Positions 17,027 through 26,775 are shown, numbered from the stretch's first letter. The stretch is 64,000 nt of DNA from UBA2402 sp037139735 (GCA_037139735.1 JBAXFU010000006.1:5741-69740); one strand, 5' to 3'. Program-made: numbers and translations. Notes: generated by a model from the sequence alone, not told the origin.

Positions 17027-18253
17027 GTGCCGGAGCGTTGCTTGTTCCTGATCCGTCAGACCCATCCCGCGGACGTGTCGACGCTCGTCAAGATGGCGAA
17101 GATGGTCTACTTCATCAACCTGCCGCCCAGCGAGCAGTTCATTCTCGACAAGATCGAGCACAGCCACCGCTGTTTCGCGGCGTTGGCGCCCGACTCGTCG
17201 GGTCGGGCGCGTCGCCGGGGCGCGCGGCGGCCGGAGGCGCCGATGGAGGTGACGGGGCACGCGGCGATGGAGCGAGACAGCGAGTTCTTCATGTTCTCGC
17301 TGGAGGACGTGGCGACGGGCGGAGGCGTGATCGGCACCTCGCAGATCCGGGCGAGGCAGGGCGGACCTGGCAACCCCAACTGGAGCTTCCGGATCAGCGA
17401 GAAGCGGTACTACAGCCCCGCGCTCAAGTACGGGACGTCGCACGCGGTGGGGCAGCTCTACGGCGACGAATCGGGCCCCAGCGAACTCGGCGGGCTGATC
17501 CTGCAGCCGAGCTATCGCGGGCACTCGGAGCGTCCGGGGCGGTTCCTGTCGTTCGTGCGATTCCACTTCATCGGGCTCTTCCGGCAGGTCTTCGCCGATC
17601 GCATCCTGGCCGAGATGATGGGGCCGCTGGGGCCCGACGGCGAGAACCCCTTCTGGGACGCCTTCGGACGCAAGTTCATCCCGGTGAAGTTCGCCGAGGC
17701 CGATCGCTTCTGCCAGCACGACCGTTCCTTCATCCCGGACCTGCTGCCCAAGGAGGCGATTTACCTTTCGTTGCTTCCCCTCGAGGTGCAGAACTCGCTG
17801 GGGGTGGTGGCGCGCGACACGATCCCGGCGAGAAAGCTGCTCGAGAGTCTGGGGTTCAGGCACCGCGGATTCATCGATCCCTTCGACGGCGGTCCGCACC
17901 TCGACGCCGCGACCGACAAGATTCCGCTTGTCACGCTCACCCGTCGCGTCCGGCTCGGGCGTGCGGCATCGACGGGCCGCTGCACGGTGCCCGCGATCGT
18001 CAGTTCGTTGTCGGCGGAGCAGGGGTTCCGCGCGGTGCAGGCGATGGCGGCCTGGGACGGCGAGCGCGACACGGTGCGACTCGATGCAACCGCGATGTCG
18101 ATGCTGGGCGTGTCGTCCGGCGAGACCATCGGCTTCACGCCGATGACGCGGTGGTCCACGAAGGAGCGCGTCGCGGCGGGTGATTCGTCGCGGGCGACGC
18201 CTCGCGCGCGGGCCCGGAAGGTCGCGGCGCGAACGCCGCGGCGCGAGGGTTGA
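17027..18253 (+). CDS. astA: Arginine N-succinyltransferase (AstA-like)
   Basis: 408 aa. AstA transfers succinyl from succinyl-CoA to arginine, the first step of the AST arginine-degradation pathway. Recognisable segments: IRQTHPADVSTLVKMA, VIGTSQIRARQGGPGNPNWSFRI, SGPSELGGLILQPSYRG (family SSELCTLFLxPxxR), PLGPDGENPFWDAFGRKF, FIPDLLPKEAIYLSLLP, and PARKLLESLGFRHRGFIDPFDGGP. It is about 60 residues longer than E. coli AstA, with an Arg-rich insert at about 57-75 and a basic C-terminal tail. GTG start at 17027 is chosen because homology begins there. Next gene, astD, is the same pathway. Confidence 0.88.
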   Translation: MPERCLFLIRQTHPADVSTLVKMAKMVYFINLPPSEQFILDKIEHSHRCFAALAPDSSGRARRRGARRPEAPMEVTGHAAMERDSEFFMFSLEDVATGGGVIGTSQIRARQGGPGNPNWSFRISEKRYYSPALKYGTSHAVGQLYGDESGPSELGGLILQPSYRGHSERPGRFLSFVRFHFIGLFRQVFADRILAEMMGPLGPDGENPFWDAFGRKFIPVKFAEADRFCQHDRSFIPDLLPKEAIYLSLLPLEVQNSLGVVARDTIPARKLLESLGFRHRGFIDPFDGGPHLDAATDKIPLVTLTRRVRLGRAASTGRCTVPAIVSSLSAEQGFRAVQAMAAWDGERDTVRLDATAMSMLGVSSGETIGFTPMTRWSTKERVAAGDSSRATPRARARKVAARTPRREG

Positions 18254-18302
18254 GTTGCGTGAGGGTTGGGCGGACGGATCCGTCGGGCCGGGACATGATC
18301 GC

Positions 18303-19847
18303 ATGAGCACGTCATCGCATCCACGCGTCGAGGCACGCAACCTGATCGGAGGTCGCCGGATCCCGATTCCGGGCGACGCCACGGTGTCGACGATGCCGGC
18401 GTCTCCGTCGCAGGTGGTGTGGTCGGGGTCGTCGCCCGCAAGCCACGTCGACGAGGCGGTGAACGCGGCGCGTCGGGCCGCGGCGCCGTGGGCGAAGGCA
18501 GGCATCGAGTCGCGGCGCCGGGTGCTGCTGGCGTTCAAGGCGATCGCCGAGGCGCGGGTGGACGAGTTGGCGGCGTTGATCCGCGACGAAACGGGCAAGC
18601 CGACGTGGGACGCCAAGGCCGAGGCGCAGTTGATCGCGGCCAAGGTCGACGTGACGCTGGAGGAGGGCCCGAACGCGGCGATGTCGCGGGTGGCTTCCTT
18701 CGAGGTGCCCCTGACGGCGACGCGCACCGGGCGGTGCTGGTTCCGGCCTCACGGCGTGATGGCGGTGGTGGGGCCCTTCAACTTTCCGGCGCACCTTCCC
18801 AACGGGCACATCGTGCCGGCGCTCGCGATGGGCAACACGGTGGTCTTCAAGCCCAGCGACAAGGCGCCCGCGTGCGGGCAGCTGCTGGCGGAGATGCTGC
18901 ACGAGGCGCTCGACGCGTGCGAGGCGCCGCCGGGCGTGATGAACCTGGTGCAGGGCGGGGCGGACGTGGCGTCGTCGCTGGTGTCGCACGACGGGCTCGA
19001 CGGGGTGCTCTTCACGGGTTCCTGGGCGGTCGGCCGTCGCATCATGCTGGCGAACGTCGACCGGCCGGGCCGGATCCTCGCGCTCGAGATGGGCGGGAAC
19101 AGCCCGGCGGCGATCCTTCCCGACGCCGACCTCGACCAAGCCGTGGTGGAATGCGTCCGCTCGGCATTCGTCACGGCCGGTCAGCGGTGCACGTGCACGA
19201 GGCGTCTGGTGGTGCACCGGGCGGTGGCCGACGAGGTGATGGCCCGGATCGATCGGGCCGTCGGCTCGCTGGCGGTGGGGGATCCTCGCTCCGAGCCGCC
19301 GGTCTTCATGGGGCCGGTGATCTCCGGGGCCGCCCGGAGCCAGTTGCTCGAGATGCACGACGCGTTGGCGGCGGCGAGCGGCTCGAGGGTCGTTCGCCCG
19401 ATGCGGGCGCTCGACCTTCCCGGCGGCGGGTGGTACGTCTCGCCCGGACTGATGGAGGTGGATCGCTTCGTGCGGAGTTCGCCCGGGCTGCCGATCCGCG
19501 CCGGAGGCGACGACGTCGAGGTCTTCGGCCCCCTGCTGCGGGTGGTCGCATGCGACTCGCCCGAGGAGATGCTCGAGCAGTGCAACGCCACCTCGTACGG
19601 CCTGGCGGCGTCGGTCTTCACGAAAAGTCCGGAGTGGACGGCGATGTTCCTCGACGGCCTTCGCGCAGGCTGCGTCAACCTCAACACCGGCACCGCCGGC
19701 GCGAGTTCGCGGCTGCCGTTCGGCGGGTTGGGGCTGTCGGGCAATCACCGTCCGGCGGGCGCCTTCAGCGTCGACTACTGCGCCCACCCGATCGCGGGGA
19801 TGATGGAACGCGGGCCGTCGGCCACGCGGTGTCCGGGCATGGGGTGA
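18303..19847 (+). CDS. astD: Succinylglutamic semialdehyde dehydrogenase (AstD-like)
   Basis: 514 aa NAD-dependent aldehyde dehydrogenase. In the AST pathway it oxidises N-succinylglutamate semialdehyde to succinylglutamate. Key positions: the cofactor loop GPFNFPAHLPNGHI (157-170), FKPSDKAPACG, FTGSWAVGRRI, catalytic Glu262 in LALEMGGNSPAA, and nucleophile Cys296 in TAGQRCTCTRRL. The assignment over other ALDHs rests on the PFNFPAHLPNGH motif, typical of AstD, and on astA 49 bp upstream. astB, astC and astE are not in view. Confidence 0.9.
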   Translation: MSTSSHPRVEARNLIGGRRIPIPGDATVSTMPASPSQVVWSGSSPASHVDEAVNAARRAAAPWAKAGIESRRRVLLAFKAIAEARVDELAALIRDETGKPTWDAKAEAQLIAAKVDVTLEEGPNAAMSRVASFEVPLTATRTGRCWFRPHGVMAVVGPFNFPAHLPNGHIVPALAMGNTVVFKPSDKAPACGQLLAEMLHEALDACEAPPGVMNLVQGGADVASSLVSHDGLDGVLFTGSWAVGRRIMLANVDRPGRILALEMGGNSPAAILPDADLDQAVVECVRSAFVTAGQRCTCTRRLVVHRAVADEVMARIDRAVGSLAVGDPRSEPPVFMGPVISGAARSQLLEMHDALAAASGSRVVRPMRALDLPGGGWYVSPGLMEVDRFVRSSPGLPIRAGGDDVEVFGPLLRVVACDSPEEMLEQCNATSYGLAASVFTKSPEWTAMFLDGLRAGCVNLNTGTAGASSRLPFGGLGLSGNHRPAGAFSVDYCAHPIAGMMERGPSATRCPGMG

Positions 19848-19964
19848 TCGCGCCCTGGCGCGCGAATCCCGGCAAGCTGTGCGAAGCGTGACCGCGTCGC
19901 CGCGAGGAAATGCCGCCGACCCTGCATCCGCTCGCCCCCGAGACTCCACGAGGGGGCGGTTGAT

Positions 19965-19972
19965 GCCGATAG
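19965..19972 (+). promoter_or_regulatory. Possible sigma-28-like -10 element before the chemoreceptor
   Basis: GCCGATAG differs by one base from the flagellar sigma-28 -10 consensus GCCGATAA and lies about 85 nt before the receptor ATG. No TAAA -35 element occurs at the expected distance, so this is weak. Confidence 0.2.
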
Positions 19973-20054
19973 TCACGTCCGTCATCGGGACAGGCGGCGC
20001 TCGGCTTCCGGCGTGTTGGTCGGCGCGAGCGACGCCCGTGCAGGGGATCACGTC

Positions 20055-21839
20055 ATGCTTTCCAAGATCAACTCGCTGGGTCTGGGCACAAGGATCATCG
20101 CGTCGATGCTCGCCGGGATGGCGGTCGTCGTGGGGATCACCTTCACGGTGGTCATCCACCGGTACCGCGAGGCGGCCGTCGATTCGATGAGGGCGCGGGC
20201 CGCGGCCTTCACCGCCGTCGCCGACGAGGCCAAGAGCCACACGGCCGAACTGCACCACAACGGCGTCTTCAGGCAGGACGAGTTGCTCAAGGAACTCGAG
20301 GCCGACCGCAAGGCGGGCAAGCCCTACTCGCAGAGCCGCATCTTCGCGACCATTCCCGTGGTGGCGGGCTGGAGCGCGGCCCGCGACGCGGCGGAGCGCG
20401 AGAAGATCAACTTCAGCGTGATCGCCCACAACGCCCGCAACGAGAAGCACGAGCCGCGTTCGGCGAGCTTCGAGGACGCGACGCTGCGTGCGCTCGAGGA
20501 GCAGGTCCGGGCCGGCAAGGAGGAGGTCATCGCCGGCATCGACCGCGAGACCAACACGCTCCACTACATGCGGGCGATCAAGCTCACCGAGGACTGCATG
20601 GCGTGCCACGGCGCGCCCGGCGGCGAGCACGACCCCGACAAGGACGGCAAGGATCCGCTGGGGTTCGCGATGGAGAACTGGAAGGTCGGCGACATGCACG
20701 GCGCGTATCACGTCCAGTTGCCCCTCTCGACCGTCGATGAGCAGGTGGCCGGCTTCCTGACGGCCGGGTTGCTCTGGAGCGGGCCGGCGGTGGCGGGCAC
20801 GCTGATCTTCTTCTGGCTGCTGCTCCGCAACGTCTTCGGACGCCCGGTGGCCGACCTGATCGCCCGCATTCGCGACATCGCCGAGGGCGAGGGCGACCTG
20901 ACCAAGCGGGTCCCCGTGAAGTCCTCCGACGAGTTGGGCCGTCTGGCGACCTGGTTCAACACGTTCGTGGCCCGCATTCACGACGTGATGGTGGAGGTCG
21001 GCCGCAACACGGACAACGTCGCCGCGGCCGCCACGCAGATCGCCTCGAGCAGCGAGGAGATGGCGGCGGGCATGAAGGAGCAGAACCAGCAGATCACGCA
21101 GATGAGCTCCGCGGTGGAGCAGATGAACGCGAGCGTGGTCGAGGTGGCCCGCAAGAGCGCCGACGCCGCGGGCCGGGCCGAGGACAGCGGCAAGGCCGCG
21201 TCCGAGGGCGGCCAGGTGGTGCAGGAGACCATCGCCGGCATGAAGAGCATCGCCGAGGCGGTGACGGCGGGCGCGGGCAGCGTGCAGGAGCTGGGGCGTC
21301 GCGGCGGGCAGATCGGCGAGATCATCGAGGTGATCAACGACATCGCGGACCAGACCAACCTGCTGGCCCTCAACGCCGCCATCGAGGCGGCGCGTGCGGG
21401 CGAGCACGGCCGCGGCTTCGCGGTGGTGGCGGACGAGGTGCGAAAGCTCGCCGACCGGACCACCAAGGCCACCGAGGAGATCGCCCAGTCGATCCAGGCC
21501 ATCCAGCGAGAGACGCAGGGCGCGGTGGAGCGCATGAACACGGGCACCCGCGAGGTCGAGCACGGCGTGACCAAGGCGAGCAAGGCGGGCGACAGTCTCA
21601 CGACGATCGTCGCCAGCGCCAGGGACGTGGCCTCGATGATCCGATCGATCGCCGCGGCGGCCGAGGAGCAGAGCGCGGCCAGCGAGCAGGTCAGCCGCAA
21701 CATCGACAGCATCAACTCGGTGACTCGTCAGACGGCCGAGGGCGCGGATCAGGCGGCCCATGCCGCGGCCGAGTTGTCGACCAAGGCCGAGTCGCTCCGG
21801 GTGCTGGTGGGCCGCTTCAAGGTGGCCGCGGGGCGATGA
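20055..21839 (+). CDS. Methyl-accepting chemotaxis protein with heme-type (Tll0287-like/DUF3365) sensor
   Basis: 594 aa. N-terminal membrane helix (about 13-35), an extracytoplasmic sensor (36-232), second helix (about 233-257), HAMP (about 258-312), and a signalling domain with the conserved hairpin tip EVINDIADQTNLLALNAAIEAARAGEHGRGFAVVADEVRKLADR. The sensor ends with DCMACHG (residues 180-186), a CxxCH heme c attachment site, and the fold fits DUF3365/Tll0287-like sensors. So heme-based redox or gas sensing is likely, though ligand and redox potential are inference. The C-terminus has no NWETF-type CheR/CheB docking peptide. It heads the che cluster. Confidence 0.9.
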   Translation: MLSKINSLGLGTRIIASMLAGMAVVVGITFTVVIHRYREAAVDSMRARAAAFTAVADEAKSHTAELHHNGVFRQDELLKELEADRKAGKPYSQSRIFATIPVVAGWSAARDAAEREKINFSVIAHNARNEKHEPRSASFEDATLRALEEQVRAGKEEVIAGIDRETNTLHYMRAIKLTEDCMACHGAPGGEHDPDKDGKDPLGFAMENWKVGDMHGAYHVQLPLSTVDEQVAGFLTAGLLWSGPAVAGTLIFFWLLLRNVFGRPVADLIARIRDIAEGEGDLTKRVPVKSSDELGRLATWFNTFVARIHDVMVEVGRNTDNVAAAATQIASSSEEMAAGMKEQNQQITQMSSAVEQMNASVVEVARKSADAAGRAEDSGKAASEGGQVVQETIAGMKSIAEAVTAGAGSVQELGRRGGQIGEIIEVINDIADQTNLLALNAAIEAARAGEHGRGFAVVADEVRKLADRTTKATEEIAQSIQAIQRETQGAVERMNTGTREVEHGVTKASKAGDSLTTIVASARDVASMIRSIAAAAEEQSAASEQVSRNIDSINSVTRQTAEGADQAAHAAAELSTKAESLRVLVGRFKVAAGR

Positions 21840-22014
21840 CCCCGACGGGGGAAGCTTTGCGGGATGGTCGCGTCGCGAGGGCGGCGAGGGCCGGGAGGAT
21901 GACGCGTCCTGGGAGGATCGTGCCGCCGGCGGCGTCGGCAAGCCCCGGGGTTGGTCCTGAGTCACGAGGCGGCGGGGTCGATAGACCTGCGGCCGATTGG
22001 ATCGGAGTCAAGCC

Positions 22015-22548
22015 ATGAACCACGCGGGCAAGCCATCGCACGAGCAGCGGACCCAGTCGGAGGCCGGACCGCGTCACGACATCGCCCAGCACCTGCAGCT
22101 GGTGACCTTCGAGGTGGGGAGCGAGCAGTTCGCCATCGACATCCTCGCCGTCCAGGAGATCAACCGCATGATGCAGATCACGCGGGTGCCCCGGAGCGAG
22201 GAATGCCTCGAGGGCGTGATCAACCTGCGGGGTCGCATCATCCCCGTCGTCGATCTTCGCAAGCGGTTCGGGCTTCCGCCCGCCGAGCGGAGCGCCGACT
22301 CGCGGATCGTCGTCGTCGAGGTGGGCGGGAGGGTGATCGGCTTCATCGTCGATCGCGTGAACGAGGTCCTGAGGGTCGACGGATCGATCGTCGATCCGCC
22401 GCCCTCCATGACCGCCGGCTTCGAACGCGACTACATCCGGGGCGTGGCGAAGCTCGCCACGCGACTGGTGATCCTGCTCGACCTGCCGCGGCTGTTCGCG
22501 GGCGATGCGGCGGCCGATGATCGGCCGGAGGACGGCGGCAAGGCCTGA
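22015..22548 (+). CDS. cheW: Chemotaxis coupling protein CheW
   Basis: 177 aa adaptor linking receptors to CheA. The CheW fold is clear from LQLVTFEVGSEQFAIDILAVQEI, MQITRVPRSEECLEGVINLRGRIIPVVDLRKRFGL, and IVVVEVGGRVIGFIVDRVNEVLRV. A 24-residue polar N-terminus precedes the fold. The ATG at 22015 has GGAG 7 nt upstream. It lies between the receptor and cheR on the same strand. Confidence 0.95.
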   Translation: MNHAGKPSHEQRTQSEAGPRHDIAQHLQLVTFEVGSEQFAIDILAVQEINRMMQITRVPRSEECLEGVINLRGRIIPVVDLRKRFGLPPAERSADSRIVVVEVGGRVIGFIVDRVNEVLRVDGSIVDPPPSMTAGFERDYIRGVAKLATRLVILLDLPRLFAGDAAADDRPEDGGKA

Positions 22549-22575
22549 GCGACGGCGAGTCCCGGAGCACCCACG

Positions 22576-23457
22576 ATGGGCCCCCCCAACGACGCATCCA
22601 ACTCGACTTCGCCCGGGAGGCGCACGCTCACCGACGAGCAGTTCGCTCGTCTGGCCAAGCTCGTCTACGAGCGGGCGGGCATCCACTTCCAGCCCGCGAA
22701 GAAGTACGTCCTCGAGAGTCGCCTGGCTCGTCGGCTCGACGAGCTCGACATGGACGGCTTCGATCAGTACGTGACGTTCCTGTCGATCGGCCCGTACCGG
22801 GACGACGAGTTCCAGGAGATGTTCAACCGGATCACGATCAACGAGACGAGCTTCTTCCGCAACGAGCCCCAGCTCCAGCACTTCGAGACCCGCACGCTCC
22901 CCGCCATGCTCGAGGCGAGGAAGGCGACCCGCCGGCTTCGCATCTGGTCCGCCGCCTGCAGCAGCGGCGAGGAGCCCTACACGCTGGCCATCCAGGTGCA
23001 CCGGACCCTGGGCATCCGCCTGGCCGACTGGAGCGTCGAGATCCTCGGGACCGACATCTCCGAGAAGGTCCTCGACGTCGCGCTGGCGGGCCGATACGAC
23101 GCCTACGCCACGCGTTCGGTCTCGGCCGCGGTGCTCGCCCGCTACTTCAGGCCCGTCGAGGGGCTGCAGGAAGTCGACCCCGCCATCCGCCAGATGGTGC
23201 GATTCGAGCGGCTCAACCTCAAGGACACGCTGGCGGCCCGGCGGTTCGGCACCTTCGACGTCATCTTCTGCCGCAACGTCATGATCTACTTCGACGACGC
23301 CATGAAGGCGCAAGTCGTCCGGATGTTCCATCAGCAGCTGGCCGACGACGGCATGCTGTACATCGGGCACAGCGAGTCGATCCGCAGCCTGGGCGTGCCG
23401 TTCGAGGCCGTCGCCTCGCCCCAGGCCTTCGCGCACGTCAAGGGGAGGGCGGCCTGA
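22576..23457 (+). CDS. cheR: Chemotaxis methyltransferase CheR
   Basis: 293 aa SAM-dependent glutamate O-methyltransferase that methylates receptors. The N-terminal helical domain (about 20-90) contains RITINETSFFRN; the catalytic domain has RIWSAACSSGEEPYTLAI (SAM binding) and EILGTDISEKVLDVA, plus VIFCRNVMIYFD and LYIGHSESI. It follows cheW by 27 bp and precedes cheA by 31 bp, so it is in the same operon. Confidence 0.95.
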   Translation: MGPPNDASNSTSPGRRTLTDEQFARLAKLVYERAGIHFQPAKKYVLESRLARRLDELDMDGFDQYVTFLSIGPYRDDEFQEMFNRITINETSFFRNEPQLQHFETRTLPAMLEARKATRRLRIWSAACSSGEEPYTLAIQVHRTLGIRLADWSVEILGTDISEKVLDVALAGRYDAYATRSVSAAVLARYFRPVEGLQEVDPAIRQMVRFERLNLKDTLAARRFGTFDVIFCRNVMIYFDDAMKAQVVRMFHQQLADDGMLYIGHSESIRSLGVPFEAVASPQAFAHVKGRAA

Positions 23458-23488
23458 CGCTCCGGGGGGGGCGTCGCCTGCGACCATC

Positions 23489-25804
23489 ATGACCTGGCAA
23501 CCCGATCCAAGCCTGCTCCAGGACTTCCTCACCGAGGCCGGCGAGCTCATCGAGAAGCTCGACTCGGACATGGTCCTGCTCGAACGGGGCGGCTCGCCCG
23601 CCCAGACGCGGGAGCTGCTCAACGGCATCTTCCGCGCGCTCCACACCGTCAAGGGCGCGGCCGGATTCCTGCAGCTCGATGCGCTCATCCACTTCGCCCA
23701 CGCCGCCGAGGACGCGCTCAACCGACTGCGGCAGGGCGAGACCGCCGTCACGCCCGGGGTCGTCGACGCGCTGCTGCAAAGCGTCGACACCCTCCGTTCG
23801 ATGATCGGCGAGCTCGGCCGGGGGCGTCCCCCCTCGCCCTGCGACGCCGCGCTCATCGGCCGCCTGCAGTCCATCGCCGCGCAGGCGGTCGCGCCGGTCG
23901 CTCAGCCCGCGACCCCGACGACGCCCGACGAGGACATCGCGGTGCTGGCCGAGGCCGCGACGCACGACGGCACGCCCCTGGAACTTCCCGCGCAGAAGCA
24001 GGCGATCCTGGAGCTGATGGTCGTCGATCTCCGCGAGAACGCGTCGCAGATCGCGGCCCTGGTCGCGAGCGCCACCGGTGGCGACCCGTGCCCAGTGGCC
24101 CGCGAGATCGAGGACCTCTTCGAGTCGGTGTGCCGCGTGCTCGAGTTCTTCGAGCTTCCCGACATGACTCGCGTGGTTCATGCGGCCTCCAAGGCCGCGG
24201 GGAGCCTGCAGGCCAGGCCGGCGAACGCGCCCGACATCCTGGTTCGGCTGGTGGGCGTCTCGATGCTCCTCTCGCAGCTCGCCGACGGCCTCGAGGCACG
24301 TCGCGTCCGCTCGTGGCCCACCGCCACGCTCGAGGCCCGGCTCGTCAGGCTCGCGAGCGGCGCGGACCTTGGCGACCCCGACGCCTCGGCCCACGGCGGC
24401 GACGTCTGGGCCGCGATGATGGCCGACGGCGTCGTCGGCGGCGAGGGGCTCCACGTCGTCGAGGGGTGCCTGGGCATCGACCCTTCGGTGTCGGCGCCCG
24501 TCGAGGCGACCGCCTCCGTCGAGCAAGCGGAGACCGGGGCGGCCGAGCGCCAAGGCGCAGGCGAGCGTCCGGGTCACGATCGTTCCGGCGCGGGCGAACA
24601 GACCATCCGCGTCGAGGTCAGCCGCCTCGAGAAGCTCCTGAGCCTCGTCGGGCAACTCGTGCTCGCCAAGAATCGCATCGGCGCGCTGGGCCGTCGCATG
24701 CGTCAGTCCAGCGGCGGGCCCGCCATCCTCTCCGAGGTGCTGGCGGCCTCCGGCGAGCTCGATCGGCTCACCGGCGAACTGCAGATGGGCGTGATGCGGA
24801 CGCGGATGCAGCCGCTGGCCAAGCTCTTCGATCGCTACCCCCGGGTCATCCGCGACATCGCGCGGGCCACCGGCAAGCAGATCGAGCTCGAGATCAGCGG
24901 CAAGGAGACCGAGGTCGACAAGAGCGTCCTGGAACTCCTCGCCGATCCGCTCGTGCACATGATCCGCAACAGCGCGGATCACGGCATCGAGTCGGCCCCC
25001 GAGCGACGCCGGGCCGGCAAGCCCGAGTCCGGCACCATCAGCGTCAGCGCGAATCACCAGGGGAGCCACGTCCGGGTCCAGGTTCGCGACGACGGCCGAG
25101 GCATCGACCCCGCCGTCATCGCGCGCAAGGCCGTCGAGAAGGGCCTCGCCACCGCCGACGAGATCGCCTCGATGAGCCCGCGGCAGATCATCCAGTTCAT
25201 CTTCGCCCCCGGCTTCTCCACCGCCGAGACCGTCACCGACCTCTCCGGCCGGGGCGTGGGCATGGACGTGGTCCGCACCAACGTCCAGCGGATGGGCGGC
25301 ACCATCGACGTCTCCTCCGACGTGGGACGCGGCGCTCGCGTCGAGATCCTCATTCCGCTCACCGTCGCCATCATGCCCGCCATGGTCGTGGGCGTCGGCG
25401 CCGACCACTACTGCATCCCGCTCCAGACCATCACCGAGATCGTCCGCTCCGACACCGGCGGCAAGCGCTCGATCGCGGGTCAGCCCGTCCTGCACCTGCG
25501 AGACGAGGTCCTGCCCCTCATCGAACTGCGGCGGGCGCTCGACGGTGGCGCCGCGCCCGACGCCGAGGCCGGGCGTTTCGCCGTCATCGTCCGCAGCGGG
25601 GCCGAGAAGGCGGGGTTGGTGGTCGATCGCCTCGTGGGACAGCAGGAGATCGTGATCAGGCCGCTGGAGGACGACTTCGAGCAGGGCGGCCCCTTCAGCG
25701 GCGCCACCATCCGGGACGAGGGGGACGTCAGTCTCATCCTCGACGTGAACCGGCTCATGACCAGGAACGAGCAGACCAAGGGAGTGGACCTGACCGCGGC
25801 CTGA
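23489..25804 (+). CDS. cheA: Chemotaxis histidine kinase CheA
   Basis: 771 aa. The N-terminal Hpt domain has the phospho-acceptor His52 in RALHTVKGAAGFL. Residues about 150-330 contain helical segments (VVDLRENASQIAALVASATGG; VLEFFELPDMTRVVHAASKAAG) that may be a degenerate second Hpt; no clear P2 domain is seen. Dimerisation (P3) begins near 371 (RVEVSRLEKLLSLVGQLVLA), the ATPase (P4) carries the N-box HMIRNSADHGIE near 490 and GRGVGMDVV, and a CheW-like P5 ends the protein. It phosphorylates CheY and CheB. Confidence 0.95.
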   Translation: MTWQPDPSLLQDFLTEAGELIEKLDSDMVLLERGGSPAQTRELLNGIFRALHTVKGAAGFLQLDALIHFAHAAEDALNRLRQGETAVTPGVVDALLQSVDTLRSMIGELGRGRPPSPCDAALIGRLQSIAAQAVAPVAQPATPTTPDEDIAVLAEAATHDGTPLELPAQKQAILELMVVDLRENASQIAALVASATGGDPCPVAREIEDLFESVCRVLEFFELPDMTRVVHAASKAAGSLQARPANAPDILVRLVGVSMLLSQLADGLEARRVRSWPTATLEARLVRLASGADLGDPDASAHGGDVWAAMMADGVVGGEGLHVVEGCLGIDPSVSAPVEATASVEQAETGAAERQGAGERPGHDRSGAGEQTIRVEVSRLEKLLSLVGQLVLAKNRIGALGRRMRQSSGGPAILSEVLAASGELDRLTGELQMGVMRTRMQPLAKLFDRYPRVIRDIARATGKQIELEISGKETEVDKSVLELLADPLVHMIRNSADHGIESAPERRRAGKPESGTISVSANHQGSHVRVQVRDDGRGIDPAVIARKAVEKGLATADEIASMSPRQIIQFIFAPGFSTAETVTDLSGRGVGMDVVRTNVQRMGGTIDVSSDVGRGARVEILIPLTVAIMPAMVVGVGADHYCIPLQTITEIVRSDTGGKRSIAGQPVLHLRDEVLPLIELRRALDGGAAPDAEAGRFAVIVRSGAEKAGLVVDRLVGQQEIVIRPLEDDFEQGGPFSGATIRDEGDVSLILDVNRLMTRNEQTKGVDLTAA

Positions 25805-25827
25805 TCGCGGCATCCAAGGAGTGCGAC

Positions 25828-26328
25828 ATGAAAAGCGAGATGATCATGCCCTTCATCACGTCCGTGCAGGCGGTCTTCGAGACCATGCTGCACATGCGCG
25901 TCGAGGTCGGCACGCCCTTCCTCAACAAGGACGGCGGCTCAAGCCGAGACGTGACGGCGATCATCGGCCTGTCGGGCGACATCCAGGGCACGGTGGGCCT
26001 GAGCTTCCGACTCGACGCCGCCGTCCGCACCGCGAGCATCTTCGCGGGCTGCCAGCTCGATCCGGGCGGGGCCGACTTCGTCGACGCCATCGGCGAACTG
26101 GCCAACATGATCTCCGGGGGCGCCAAGGCCAAGTTCAAGGACAAGTCCGTCAGCATCTCGTGCCCCAGCGTCGTGATGGGCAAGGAGATCGCCCTCCGCG
26201 TCAACAGCGACAGCACGTGCGTCGTCCTGCCCTGCTCCTGCGACAGCGGGGAGTTCCAGATCGAGGTCATCATCCGTCAGGCCGGCATCGCCAAGGTGTT
26301 CGGGCCCGACGCCGCCAAGGCCGCCTGA
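25828..26328 (+). CDS. cheX: CheX-like chemotaxis phosphatase
   Basis: 166 aa of the CheC/CheX/FliY phosphatase family, which dephosphorylates CheY-P to switch the signal off. The active-site ExxN pattern is visible in DAIGELANMISGGAKAKF. The N-terminus FITSVQAVFETMLHM and the central IIGLSGDIQGTVGLSFRLD also match. AAGGAG precedes the ATG with good spacing, and it sits between cheA and cheY in the operon. CheX rather than CheC is favoured because only one ExxN motif is seen. Confidence 0.85.
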   Translation: MKSEMIMPFITSVQAVFETMLHMRVEVGTPFLNKDGGSSRDVTAIIGLSGDIQGTVGLSFRLDAAVRTASIFAGCQLDPGGADFVDAIGELANMISGGAKAKFKDKSVSISCPSVVMGKEIALRVNSDSTCVVLPCSCDSGEFQIEVIIRQAGIAKVFGPDAAKAA

Positions 26329-26369
26329 CGCGTCCCCCGCCCAACCAAGCCACTCCCGGAGCCGTTTCC

Positions 26370-26744
26370 ATGAAGATCCTTCTCGTCGACGATTCCAAGA
26401 CGATGCGCAACGTGCAGAAGAGCGTCCTTTCGCTCATCGGTTTCAACGAGGTCGAGGAGGCCGCCGACGGCCTCGACGCCCTCACCAAGGTCAACGCGGT
26501 GAAGCCCGACCTCATCCTGCTGGACTGGAACATGCCCAACATGGACGGGCTCACGTTCGTCCAGAAGTACCGGGGCCAGGGGGGCAAGGCCTTGATCGTC
26601 ATGGTGACCACCGAGGCCGAGAAGACCCGGGTCATCGCCGCCATCAAGGCGGGCGTCAACAACTACGTCATCAAGCCCTTCACGCCCGAACTCCTCGCCG
26701 AGCGCATCCGCGAGACCGTCGAGCGCGTCAAGGCCGCCGCCTGA
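26370..26744 (+). CDS. cheY: Chemotaxis response regulator CheY
   Basis: 124 aa, a receiver domain alone. Phosphorylation site Asp52 in LILLDWNMPNMDG, the acidic pair Asp7-Asp8 in LLVDDSKTM, Thr80 in VMVTTEAEK and Lys102 in VIKPFTPE are all present. As a single-domain regulator next to cheA and cheX, it should carry the phospho-signal to the motility output. No flagellar or pilus motor gene is adjacent. Confidence 0.95.
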   Translation: MKILLVDDSKTMRNVQKSVLSLIGFNEVEEAADGLDALTKVNAVKPDLILLDWNMPNMDGLTFVQKYRGQGGKALIVMVTTEAEKTRVIAAIKAGVNNYVIKPFTPELLAERIRETVERVKAAA

Positions 26745-26775
26745 GTCACGTCCCGCCGCGAACGCGGCAAGGAGC

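Noticed and set aside
19946..19972. Full sigma-28 promoter of the chemoreceptor
   Set aside because: The -10-like GCCGATAG is good but no TAAA element occurs at the required distance; kept only as a weak site.
18312..21965. 1217-aa minus-strand open frame across astD and the chemoreceptor
   Set aside because: His/Arg/Asp-rich composition typical of antisense shadow in GC-rich DNA; both plus-strand genes carry clear family motifs.
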